Positions 17,833-25,848 of a stretch of DNA of 64,000 bases are shown piece by piece (positions within the stretch are counted from its first letter, which is position 1; each line of letters opens with the position of its first letter). Origin of the DNA: JABCZZ01 sp964454545 (lineage in GTDB: Bacteria > Pseudomonadota > Alphaproteobacteria > Rickettsiales > JABCZZ01). The position numbers and the translations under genes were made by a program. The DNA is taken from NCBI GenBank assembly GCA_964454545.1, contig CAYVTI010000005.1, positions 1 to 64,000 of the forward strand, given 5' to 3'. Under the pieces are notes generated by a model. It was not told where the DNA came from, did no database searches, and saw nothing but the letters and a program-made list of their open reading frames with translations.

Positions 17833-19086
17833 TTAAAAATTATCCTTAAACCACTGGATGATATTCTTCAAATCAAAAGGCAGGGGCTTACGCCGCGCGC
17901 TGTCGGAATGGATTTTCTCCAGCGTGTTGCGTCGCGCGAATTCCATCATGCCGATGGAAGTGGAAAACGCCGCCCCGCTCACCGCTTCGGCGAGGCCGTT
18001 TATCGCGCGCGGCTTGACCTGTCTTACCTGCTTGCCGAGCACGCGGGTAGCGATTTCGCGCATGCCGAGCAACTGGCTTGCCCCGCCGGTCAGCACCACG
18101 CGCCTTCCTGCTATCTCATCAAGTCCCGCCATCTCCAGCTTGTTGCGTATCATCTCGAATATTTCCTCCAGGCGTGGCCGGATGATGCCTACCATGATCG
18201 AGCGCGGTATCATATTGCCGCCGTCTTCGTATTCTTCGCCGAGCGGCGGAACGTCGATCATCGTCTGGTCATCGGAAGATGTCGGGATGGCGCTGCCGTG
18301 CAGGGTCTTGAGGCGCTCCGCATGGGCGATGGAAGTGGAGAGACCCTTCGCCAGATCGCTCGTCACATGCGTGCCGCCAATGGGCGCGACGTCGGTATAG
18401 ATATTCCTGCCGCCCGCGAACACCGCCATGCTGGTGATGCCCCCTCCCATGTCGATAAGGGTGACGCCGAGCTGCGTTTCATCCGGCTCAAGGCAGGCAA
18501 GGCCGGAGGCATAGGGCGAAACCACAAAATCGGCGACATTCAGGTGGCAGTTGGCCAGGCAGTTGGAAATATTGCGTATCATGGTGGCGGGCGCGGTGAT
18601 GATGTGCAGATCCGCGCTCAGTTTCTCGCCGATCATGCCGCGCGGGTCGTTGATACTCCTGACGTCGTCCAGCGCGTAACTCACGGGAAAGCAATGGATG
18701 ATTTCGTGTTCGTCATTCTCGACGTTTGCGCGTCCTTCCTGCAGGATATCCTCCATGTCGCGTTCGGACACCGTATCGCCGGAGACGGTCATCTCCACTT
18801 TCAGGTTATGCGAGGCAATCCCTGCGCCGCCCAGGCTCACCACGACGTTCTCTATGGTTTCCTCCGCCATCTGCTCGGCGGCGTGCACGGCTGCCAGTAT
18901 CGAGGTTTCCGCCTCCACGATGTCGATGATATGGCCGCTGCGGATGCCCTTGGACAGCTGGTGGCCGATGCCGCTTACTTCCACGGTGCCGTCGGTGCCA
19001 AGCTTTGCGATGAAGCAGACAACCTTGGTGCTGCCCACGTCGAGCACGGCGAGGTTTCCGCTAAGTCTTTTCAATTTACTGGTCAT
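17833..19086 (-). CDS. ftsA: Cell division protein FtsA
   Basis: A 417-residue actin-family ATPase that tethers FtsZ filaments to the membrane and recruits the divisome. It shows the phosphate-1 loop LAVLDVGSTKVVCFIAKLG, the FtsA-specific 1C region (about 85-165), the phosphate-2 motif TLIDMGGGITSMAVF and the adenosine motif VVLTGGASQLLG. The C-terminal LKNIIQWFKDNF forms the amphipathic membrane-targeting helix. In most alphaproteobacteria ftsA lies between ftsQ and ftsZ; here the downstream gene is a MoeB-like enzyme and upstream is an AT-rich region, so it has been moved out of the division cluster. Confidence 0.96.
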   Translation of the reverse strand: MTSKLKRLSGNLAVLDVGSTKVVCFIAKLGTDGTVEVSGIGHQLSKGIRSGHIIDIVEAETSILAAVHAAEQMAEETIENVVVSLGGAGIASHNLKVEMTVSGDTVSERDMEDILQEGRANVENDEHEIIHCFPVSYALDDVRSINDPRGMIGEKLSADLHIITAPATMIRNISNCLANCHLNVADFVVSPYASGLACLEPDETQLGVTLIDMGGGITSMAVFAGGRNIYTDVAPIGGTHVTSDLAKGLSTSIAHAERLKTLHGSAIPTSSDDQTMIDVPPLGEEYEDGGNMIPRSIMVGIIRPRLEEIFEMIRNKLEMAGLDEIAGRRVVLTGGASQLLGMREIATRVLGKQVRQVKPRAINGLAEAVSGAAFSTSIGMMEFARRNTLEKIHSDSARRKPLPFDLKNIIQWFKDNF

Positions 19087-19370
19087 TGTCTGCTAAGGAT
19101 GAATGTTAGAAAGAGGATTAACAAGATTCCGGCGATTAATCCAGAGAGATTTCCAAAGAACTTGTCTTAAGGAGATTTGAGTAAGAGTTTTGATTGTTTA
19201 CAATGCTTAGATGCTGGGGGCTCTCACATATTAAGTATATCCTGCTGAATAATAATATTATTATATTTTAGTCCGCGATTATGCCCAGTAATTTTGGTGG
19301 TGACTGTAATAATAATTTAACGTTCGTTTGTTATAGTAGTTAGGCTACCTTTAATATATAAAGTTTTTTC

Positions 19371-20978
19371 ATGCCAAGATTGATCCCATCAGATCGCCAT
19401 CCTACAGCCGAAATACTTCATCAGCTGGTATTAAATTATATTGAGAAAGGAGATGATGGTTCACAGTATATCGTGGACAAATCAGGCGCGGGACGTCATC
19501 AGGGGGCTGCTAAGGATGGGGATAAGGTGTATCTTGGAATTGAGGCTATCAAGATGTTCATAAATCTGAATAGGAATAATATAAATGACTGGATAGCGGA
19601 TACGAAACATAAACATACAGAGTTAAATCGTATATTGAGTATTTCATATTTTCCGTGGGAAGGCAGCCCGTTTGCAATTCCCTCCAGAGAGGAGCGGAAT
19701 GTGCGGGCGAAAAATTTATTAAGCCTGTATGAAGCTGAAATATTTAATGATCCTCCTGATACATCTGAAAGAGTTACACCGGAAAATGAAAAAGTCACGC
19801 CGGAAAATAAAAAGAAGTTATTAACGCATTCAGACGAAAAAGGACGCAGCCTTATCAAAGTGGCGATAAAGACTGGTGAGGTTGACATATTTCGCAGAGT
19901 AATAGATTTATTTGCCGCACATCTGGATGATCATTCCATTGTTTTAGAACTAAAGACTCGTAAGGGATTTAACCCTCTTAGTAGCGCGGTTTCATCCGGC
20001 AATATAAAGATGGTAAAAGCAGTATCAGATTTCTTCAGAGATTTTCCGCTTGAGGAAATAAAAGAACAACTGACGATGAGATCTCAGAGTAAGCCTTCCG
20101 TCCTTATAAGGGCTCTAAAAAGTGGTAATACGGATATGGCTAAGTTGTTAATAGATATATATGAGAAACACGGCCTTCAGGAAACATTAAAGGGACATTT
20201 AAAGGGCGATCCGAAGCAGCCCGACCTGCTAGGGGCAGCTGTAGACGGTAAAAATTCTGATATGATTGATTTATTATTAGGCAAATCCATAAAACTTGAA
20301 ATGGATGGAGTTCTCAAACTACAATTGGCAGCGAAAGATTCGAAAAATTCTACTTTACTGCAAAGGGCGGTAATCGGCGGTAATGCGGAAATAGTGGATG
20401 CGCTACTGAAAGGATATCGTACTCCTAAATTGCAGGATTTGCTGGTACGGCAGTTGGAAGAGAAAGACACAGATGGTTCTACTTTACTGCAAAGGGCGGT
20501 AATCGGCGGTAATGCGGAAATAGTGGATGCGCTACTGAAAGGATATCGTACTCCTAAATTGCAGGATTTGCTGGCGCGGCAGTTATTAGAGCCGGATATG
20601 TATGGAAATAACATGCTTATGGCATCCGTGAGGAGTCATAACCCTGAGGTATTCAGCGCAATAAGCAAGGCGATACTTGTTGAGTATTCTCCAATCGAAC
20701 TTTTGGAAGCCCTAAAAACAGCCAATCATGAAGGGATTGATCCAATTGCGAGTGTCACGGAAAGCAAGCAAGCGGCTGAAAAAAGTGGAAATGCAAATAT
20801 AACACTCGGAGATAGTGCCATAATAAAAGAAATTGGAATTTTACTAGAACATTTCGAGAAGTTAGCTGCCTCTTATGGAACTGCTAATTATACAGATACT
20901 CTTCTTACACCAAGTGAACGTAGTAATATTAACGAAGGTGCTATTCGTAGCCTTACTACAAGGTTGCCCAATCGCTGA
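19371..20978 (+). CDS. Ankyrin-repeat protein
   Basis: A 535-residue soluble protein with repeated ankyrin-like helices from about residue 155 to 440, for example STLLQRAVIGGNAEIVDALL. The N-terminal 130 residues have no recognisable domain. Two adjacent repeats are identical over about 32 residues because the DNA was duplicated. A smaller duplication gives VTPENEKVTPENKKK near 130-145. No signal peptide or membrane helix. The gene is visibly AT-richer than both neighbours, suggesting acquisition. Ankyrin proteins in host-associated alphaproteobacteria often act as secreted effectors, but nothing here proves secretion. It has its own intergenic region of 284 bp upstream, in which I see only AT-rich sequence. 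Confidence 0.78.
   Translation: MPRLIPSDRHPTAEILHQLVLNYIEKGDDGSQYIVDKSGAGRHQGAAKDGDKVYLGIEAIKMFINLNRNNINDWIADTKHKHTELNRILSISYFPWEGSPFAIPSREERNVRAKNLLSLYEAEIFNDPPDTSERVTPENEKVTPENKKKLLTHSDEKGRSLIKVAIKTGEVDIFRRVIDLFAAHLDDHSIVLELKTRKGFNPLSSAVSSGNIKMVKAVSDFFRDFPLEEIKEQLTMRSQSKPSVLIRALKSGNTDMAKLLIDIYEKHGLQETLKGHLKGDPKQPDLLGAAVDGKNSDMIDLLLGKSIKLEMDGVLKLQLAAKDSKNSTLLQRAVIGGNAEIVDALLKGYRTPKLQDLLVRQLEEKDTDGSTLLQRAVIGGNAEIVDALLKGYRTPKLQDLLARQLLEPDMYGNNMLMASVRSHNPEVFSAISKAILVEYSPIELLEALKTANHEGIDPIASVTESKQAAEKSGNANITLGDSAIIKEIGILLEHFEKLAASYGTANYTDTLLTPSERSNINEGAIRSLTTRLPNR
20348..20574 (+). repeat. Recent 129-bp tandem duplication within the ankyrin gene
   Basis: 98 bp at 20348-20445 recur without a mismatch at 20477-20574, an offset of 129 bp (43 codons). 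The reading frame is kept. The absence of synonymous differences indicates very recent duplication or gene conversion. Confidence 0.95.
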
Positions 20979-21031
20979 GTCTTAACCTCATACTTGCCAG
21001 CCTCTTAATAATCCTGTTATACAACCATACT

Positions 21032-21781
21032 ATGAAAATACTCGTCCCTATAAAGCGTGTCGTTGATTTCAACGTGAAAGTCCGCGTGAAGGCGGATGGC
21101 AGCGGGGTGGAAACTGCGAATGTCAAAATGTCGATGAACCCTTTCGACGAGATCGCACTCGAAGAAGCCGTGCGCCTCAAGGAAAAGGGCGTCGCCAGGG
21201 AAGTGGTGATTGTGTCCATCGGGCCGGATACCGTGCAGGAAACGCTGCGCGCCGGGCTTGCCATCGGCGCGGATCGCGCCATTCATATTGCGCTGGATTC
21301 CGCCATTCAATCCCTGCATGCGGCGAAGCTGCTTAAAGTCGTGGCGGATGAGGAAAAGCCCGATCTTATCATTACGGGAAAGCAGGCGATTGACGACGAT
21401 GCCAATCAGACCGGGCAGATGCTTGCGGCGTTGCTGGACTGGGGGCAGGGGACATTCGCCTCGAAGCTGGAAATTGCGGATGGCCACGCTGTTGTGATAC
21501 GCGAGATTGACGGCGGCCATATGACAGTGCAGCTCAAGCTGCCTGCGCTGGTGACCACGGATCTCCGCCTTAATGAGCCGCGCTACCCGACGCTGCCCAA
21601 TATCATGAAGGCGCGCAGCAAACCGATTGCAAAGAAAGCGGCAAGTGAACTGGGCGTCGATCTTGCGCCAAGGATTGCGGTGCTCAAGGTTGAGGAGCCG
21701 CCGAAGCGTAAGGGCGGCGTGAAAGTGAAGACTGTGGCTGAGCTCGTGGATAAACTGAAAAACGAAGCGAAGGTGATATGA
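21032..21781 (+). CDS. etfB: Electron transfer flavoprotein beta subunit
   Basis: The 249-residue beta subunit of ETF starts MKILVPIKRVVDFNVKVRVK and contains NPFDEIALEEAVRLKEKG and TGKQAIDDDANQTGQMLAALL, the nucleotide-binding signature that holds AMP. ETF accepts electrons from acyl-CoA dehydrogenases and passes them to ETF-quinone oxidoreductase. Its stop overlaps the etfA start by four bases (ATGA), as usual for this pair. Works with the FadN-type enzyme at 58480 in fatty-acid oxidation. Confidence 0.96.
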   Translation: MKILVPIKRVVDFNVKVRVKADGSGVETANVKMSMNPFDEIALEEAVRLKEKGVAREVVIVSIGPDTVQETLRAGLAIGADRAIHIALDSAIQSLHAAKLLKVVADEEKPDLIITGKQAIDDDANQTGQMLAALLDWGQGTFASKLEIADGHAVVIREIDGGHMTVQLKLPALVTTDLRLNEPRYPTLPNIMKARSKPIAKKAASELGVDLAPRIAVLKVEEPPKRKGGVKVKTVAELVDKLKNEAKVI

Positions 21782-22707
21782 ACATTCTGGTCGTTGCCTC
21801 GCATGATAACGGCAAACTCGCCAAAGCCACCCTGCATGTGGTCACTGCCGCGAAACGGATTGGCGGCGATATTCATGTGCTGGTTGCAGGAAAAGGTTGC
21901 GGCGCAGTGGCGGCGGAAGCGGCTAAAATTGCAGGCGTGCAGGGGGTGCTTGTTGCTGACGATGCGGCGTATGAACATGCGCTGGCGGAAAACATGGCCA
22001 CGCTTGTTGCGGGCATTGCTGGGAATTATTCGCATATACTGGCCGCCGCCAATTCGGCAGGGAAAGATTTCCTGCCGCGTGTGGCGGCTTTACTTGACGT
22101 TGCCCAGATTTCCGAAGTCATTGCGGTGATTTCGCCCGATACTTTCAGACATCCCATCTATGCGGGAAACGCGATTGAAACGGTGCAATCGAAAGATAAA
22201 ATAAAAATTCTCACCGTGCGCCAGACGGGATTTGACGCGGCGCCTCTGGAAGGCGGAAGTGCGGCGGTGGAAGCCATATCTGGCAAAGGCGGCAGCGGGT
22301 TGTCGCAGTTTGTCTCCAGGGAAGAAGTCAAAGCGGAACGCCCCGATTTAACCGCTGCGCGCGTAGTGGTTTCCGGCGGGCGCGGGCTGGCGTCAAAGGA
22401 AAATTTTGCTCTTATCGGGAAACTGGCTGACAAGCTCGGCGCGGCGGTAGGCTCGTCGCGCGCGGCGGTGGACGCCGGTTATATTTCGAACGACGCGCAG
22501 GTTGGGCAGACAGGGAAAATCATCGCGCCGGAGCTCTACATCGCAGTGGGAATTTCCGGGGCAATCCAGCATCTTGCGGGGATGAAGGACAGCAAGGTGA
22601 TAGTCGCCATCAACAAGGATGAAAACGCGCCGATATTCGAAATCGCCGATTATGGCCTGGTAGGTGATTTGTTTCAGGTATTGCCGGAACTTACGAATGC
22701 ATTGTAA
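21778..22707 (+). CDS. etfA: Electron transfer flavoprotein alpha subunit
   Basis: The 309-residue alpha subunit binds FAD with its C-terminal domain: VVSGGRGLASKENF, LGAAVGSSRAAVDAGYI, QVGQTGKIIAPELYIAVGIS and VAINKDENAPIFEIADYGLV are all present. The length is normal. It is translationally coupled to etfB. The next gene (22738) follows after 30 bp on the same strand, so the transcript may continue. Confidence 0.96.
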   Translation: MNILVVASHDNGKLAKATLHVVTAAKRIGGDIHVLVAGKGCGAVAAEAAKIAGVQGVLVADDAAYEHALAENMATLVAGIAGNYSHILAAANSAGKDFLPRVAALLDVAQISEVIAVISPDTFRHPIYAGNAIETVQSKDKIKILTVRQTGFDAAPLEGGSAAVEAISGKGGSGLSQFVSREEVKAERPDLTAARVVVSGGRGLASKENFALIGKLADKLGAAVGSSRAAVDAGYISNDAQVGQTGKIIAPELYIAVGISGAIQHLAGMKDSKVIVAINKDENAPIFEIADYGLVGDLFQVLPELTNAL

Positions 22708-22737
22708 TATGAATTTCAGTAACATTTCATCTGAAAT

Positions 22738-23079
22738 ATGTTTGAACGACGCGATCAGGCACCCCTAGGCCGACCCCAGTTCTACCGTCGCCTGCTGAAA
22801 AGCGGCTTGTATGCCGGAGGCGTGGTGTCCGTTTCGCTTTTCATCGGGGTCTGCGGGTATCATTTTCTTGAGCGCCTGCCGTGGATAGACGCGCTGCTCA
22901 ACGCTTCGATGATTCTGGGCGGCATGGGGCCGGTCGATCCGATGAAGACGTTCGGCGGCAAGCTGTTCGCGTCTTTTTACGCGCTTTATAGCGGGCTGGT
23001 GCTGATTGGCCTTACGGGTATCCTGCTCGCGCCGGTCTTCCACCGCGTGCTGCATACATTCAGTTATACGAAATCATAG
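22738..23079 (+). CDS. Small two-helix membrane protein with channel-like pore loop
   Basis: A 113-residue protein with helices at about 22-42 and 75-98. Between them lies a segment LPWIDALLNASMILGGMGPV that could re-enter the membrane like the pore loop of a two-helix potassium channel. The canonical TVGYG filter is absent (GGMGPV in its place). Conserved hypothetical proteins of this form occur in proteobacteria, but no function is established. It sits between etfA (30 bp upstream) and nadE (4 bp downstream), all on the plus strand. Confidence 0.7.
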   Translation: MFERRDQAPLGRPQFYRRLLKSGLYAGGVVSVSLFIGVCGYHFLERLPWIDALLNASMILGGMGPVDPMKTFGGKLFASFYALYSGLVLIGLTGILLAPVFHRVLHTFSYTKS

Positions 23080-23083
23080 GTAG

Positions 23084-24706
23084 GTGATGAAAATTGCCAT
23101 AGCCCAATCCAATTTTACCGTAGGCGACATCGCGGGCAATATGGAAAGAATCGCCGCGCTGCACAGGCAGGCATCGAAGCAGAAGGCCGATCTGCTGATC
23201 TGCTCCGAGATGTGCATCACCGGTTATCCGCCCGAGGATCTGGTGCTGCGCAAGAGCTTCCGGCAAGCCGCCATGCAAGCGGTTTCCGGGCTTGCAAGCC
23301 TTACGAAAAAAGGCGCGGCCCTGCTCTGCGGAGGATTGTGGAATGAGGATGGGGCATTGTATAACGCGGCTTTCCTGTTTGAAAACGGCCAGGTCGTCCA
23401 TCGCCAGTACAAGCATCACCTGCCCAATTACGGCGTGTTTGACGAAAGGCGGGTATTTAAGGAAGGAATCTTTCCTGCGCCTCTGTCATGGCGCGGGATG
23501 AAGCTCGGGCTCCTGATATGCGAGGATATGTGGAGCGATGATGTCGCCCGGAATTTAAGCATGCATGGCGCGGAACTGCTTGTGTCCATCAACGCCTCGC
23601 CGTTTGACGTGAAAAAGCATGACGTACGCATTGCGCAGGCGAAACAGCGCGTGTCGGAAACCGGGCTTCCGCTTATATATGTCAACCAGATCGGCGGGCA
23701 GGATGAACTGGTGTTTGACGGCAGCTCGTTCGTCATGTCGGCGGATGGGATTGTGCAGGGGCAGCTGGATAGCTTCAGGGAGGATTTTGCGATCGTAACC
23801 TGGGATGCAGGCGGCAAGCGCCTGGAATGCGGTGCGAAAGGTGAGGCGAGGGGGGAAAAAAGAGGTGAAGATGAGCTCATCTATAACGCGCTGACGCTGG
23901 GATTGCGCGATTATGTGGAAAAGAACCGTTTCCCGGGCGTGGTTCTGGGGCTTTCCGGCGGCATCGATTCGGCGCTCACCGCAGCGGTTGCGGTCGATGC
24001 GCTGGGCAGGGAACGCGTGCATGCGCTCATGATGCCTTCGCCCTATACTTCGCGCGCGAGCCTTGAAGACGCCGCCGCATGCGCAAGGGCGCTTGATATC
24101 AGGCTGGATATCGTTCCCATCTCGCAGGCCATGCTGGTGTTTGATGAGCTTCTTGCGCCCCTGTTCGCGGGTGGGAAGCCGGATGTGACGGAGGAAAACA
24201 TCCAGTCGCGCCTGCGCGGCAATATCCTCATGGCGGTCAGCAACAAGTTTAACAAGATGTTGCTTACAACGGGCAACAAGTCGGAAATGTCGGTGGGGTA
24301 CGCGACGCTTTACGGCGACATGTGCGGCGGGTTCAACGTGCTGAAGGATGTGTATAAGATGGAAGTGTACGCGCTTGCCAGATGGCGTAACCGGCAGCGC
24401 GAGGTGATCCCGGAGCGCGTTCTGACCCGTGCGCCGTCCGCCGAGCTCAAGCCCAACCAGACGGATCAGGACAGCCTGCCGCCTTACGATATACTGGACG
24501 CAATCCTCGAACGGCTTATCGAGGAGCAGATGCCGGTGAGTGAAATCATCGCGGCCGGGTATGAGCGCGAGACGGTGGAGAAAGTGTCCCGGATGCTATA
24601 CCGTTCCGAATACAAGCGCCGTCAGGCCCCTCCGGGCGTGAAGATAACGACCATGTCCTTCGGCCGCGACCGCCGTTACCCGCTTACCAATGGCTGGAGC
24701 TTATGA
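23084..24706 (+). CDS. nadE: Glutamine-dependent NAD+ synthetase
   Basis: A 540-residue two-domain enzyme that amidates nicotinic acid adenine dinucleotide to NAD. The N-terminal nitrilase-type glutaminase domain (about 1-260) has KADLLICSEMCITGYPPEDL (Glu), a central YKHHLPNYGVFDE (Lys) and LGLLICEDMWSDD with the catalytic Cys. The synthetase domain begins near 285 with the P-loop-like GLSGGIDSALT, followed by the TTGNKSEMSVGYATLYGD motif. An Arg/Glu-rich insert (GEARGEKRGEDE) precedes it. Its end overlaps the convergent gene by six bases. Confidence 0.96.
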   Translation: MMKIAIAQSNFTVGDIAGNMERIAALHRQASKQKADLLICSEMCITGYPPEDLVLRKSFRQAAMQAVSGLASLTKKGAALLCGGLWNEDGALYNAAFLFENGQVVHRQYKHHLPNYGVFDERRVFKEGIFPAPLSWRGMKLGLLICEDMWSDDVARNLSMHGAELLVSINASPFDVKKHDVRIAQAKQRVSETGLPLIYVNQIGGQDELVFDGSSFVMSADGIVQGQLDSFREDFAIVTWDAGGKRLECGAKGEARGEKRGEDELIYNALTLGLRDYVEKNRFPGVVLGLSGGIDSALTAAVAVDALGRERVHALMMPSPYTSRASLEDAAACARALDIRLDIVPISQAMLVFDELLAPLFAGGKPDVTEENIQSRLRGNILMAVSNKFNKMLLTTGNKSEMSVGYATLYGDMCGGFNVLKDVYKMEVYALARWRNRQREVIPERVLTRAPSAELKPNQTDQDSLPPYDILDAILERLIEEQMPVSEIIAAGYERETVEKVSRMLYRSEYKRRQAPPGVKITTMSFGRDRRYPLTNGWSL

Positions 24707-25612
24707 ATTCCTGACAAAAGAACGCAGCGCCAGCATGGGGAGAAGGATTCGCTTCTCCATTTTTGATTCCTGCGGCAGGCCTTTCGCTTTATAGGCGTCC
24801 TCTGCAAGCCACGCGAGGCGGAGCGCGCCGCACAGGGAAAAGAAATTATTGATGGAGCCCAGCATATTGCCACTTGCGATTCCGGAGGCAATGTTGAAAG
24901 CCGTACCTGCAACGATGATCATGAACGGGGTGGCGGGATTGGAAAATATGCCGGACAACAGTCCGGCGGATGAAAAGGTTGTTGCCCCGATTCCGAGAAG
25001 GGTTGCAGTAAGCGCGGGCATATTGCCGGATGGGTCTTCAAGAAGCTCCATGCCGCCGCCGGCCATCAGCCCGATGGCGGCATAGCCTACGCCGAAATAG
25101 ACGGTCGGATGCGTGAGCGTTCTTACCCATCTTCCGGCCTGCATGTTGAGCTGCAATTGCGTTGCGCGCCTGCTTGCCGCCATGAAATTCCCGCAGGCGA
25201 ACGCCAGCCCTGCGATGCCCGGTAAAATAGCGCCTGCCTGGAGGGAAACGAGGCCTGCGATCAGAATCCCGCACGCATTGATGAAAAGGGAAGGCGGCTG
25301 GTTTGAAATGAAGCCTTTAAGCAGTTTGGAGGCGGGCCATAATGCCGTTCCTTTTCTCTTATAATCCTGAATATTGGAAAAAATAACTCCGGATATGATG
25401 GCGAGCGCCGCCGCGCATAGCGTGATGGCGATGGCCAGCATGCTGCCGGACTGGAACATTGCAAACACGTTGGCCAGCGCGAACAGGACGCCCGGATCAT
25501 AAGTAACCTGTGGGATTTTCATGCCAGAATTTGTGTCCTGAAACCTGTATTCAGGCAATAATAATCTGCGGGAGGCATTGACGCGCGGCTTTTTATCTTT
25601 ATAAGCGTTCAT
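24701..25612 (-). CDS. Membrane protein of repeated two-helix hairpins
   Basis: A 303-residue polytopic protein of unknown function. After a 45-residue polar N-terminus it has about eight hydrophobic segments arranged as pairs, each pair introduced by a polar stretch with Pro: YDPGVLFALANVF, NQPPSLFINACG, THPTVYFGVGY and SNPATPFMIIVAG. The same layout occurs in the proteins at 46936 and at the right window edge, suggesting a family built by hairpin repetition. It is convergent with nadE and starts just before tRNA-Leu. No transport motif or enzyme signature is visible. Confidence 0.65.
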   Translation of the reverse strand: MNAYKDKKPRVNASRRLLLPEYRFQDTNSGMKIPQVTYDPGVLFALANVFAMFQSGSMLAIAITLCAAALAIISGVIFSNIQDYKRKGTALWPASKLLKGFISNQPPSLFINACGILIAGLVSLQAGAILPGIAGLAFACGNFMAASRRATQLQLNMQAGRWVRTLTHPTVYFGVGYAAIGLMAGGGMELLEDPSGNMPALTATLLGIGATTFSSAGLLSGIFSNPATPFMIIVAGTAFNIASGIASGNMLGSINNFFSLCGALRLAWLAEDAYKAKGLPQESKMEKRILLPMLALRSFVRNS

Positions 25613-25615
25613 AGT

Positions 25616-25702
25616 GCCCTGGTGGTGGAACTGGTAGACGCGCTAGACTCAAAATCTTGTATCCGCAAGGATGTGTCGGTTCGAGTCCGACCCGGGGCAC
25701 CA
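25616..25702 (+). tRNA. tRNA-Leu (anticodon CAA)
   Basis: The 87-nt class II tRNA has acceptor strands GCCCTGG and CCGGGGC (one T-G pair), a long variable arm (TATCCGCAAGGATGT), the T arm GTCGGTTCGAGTCCGAC and an encoded CCA end. The anticodon loop CTCAAAA gives CAA, reading UUG. The anticodon stem (CTAGA / TCTTG) contains one T-T mismatch. Identity rests on the Leu-type variable arm, loop and overall match to bacterial tRNA-Leu(CAA). Confidence 0.93.
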
Positions 25703-25721
25703 CTGGAAAATCAAAGAGTTA

Positions 25722-25776
25722 TCTGGCATCCATCTTTAATATATCGCGCCAGACGGCGCTCTTGCTGGATGCCAGA
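25722..25776. repeat. Palindromic element downstream of tRNA-Leu
   Basis: TCTGGCATCCA (25722-25732) and TGGATGCCAGA (25766-25776) form an 11-bp stem. The loop contains a second stem, GCGCC / GGCGC. A trailing GATTACGCTGGCATAAC looks like the edge of an interspersed palindromic repeat. It may also terminate tRNA transcription. Confidence 0.7.
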
Positions 25777-25848
25777 TTACGCTGGCATAACAAGGAAAAA
25801 CAAATACTTATTCCTTTCCTTATCCAAAACTCAGGTTAATTTATAACA

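Noticed and set aside
17788..19170. 460-codon open frame on the plus strand opposite ftsA
   Set aside because: It is antisense to a full-length, motif-complete FtsA and shows no domain of its own. Long shadow frames are common in genes of this composition.
20348..20574. CRISPR-like repeat
   Set aside because: Only two units, both coding and contiguous in frame in an ankyrin gene. No array is present anywhere in the window.
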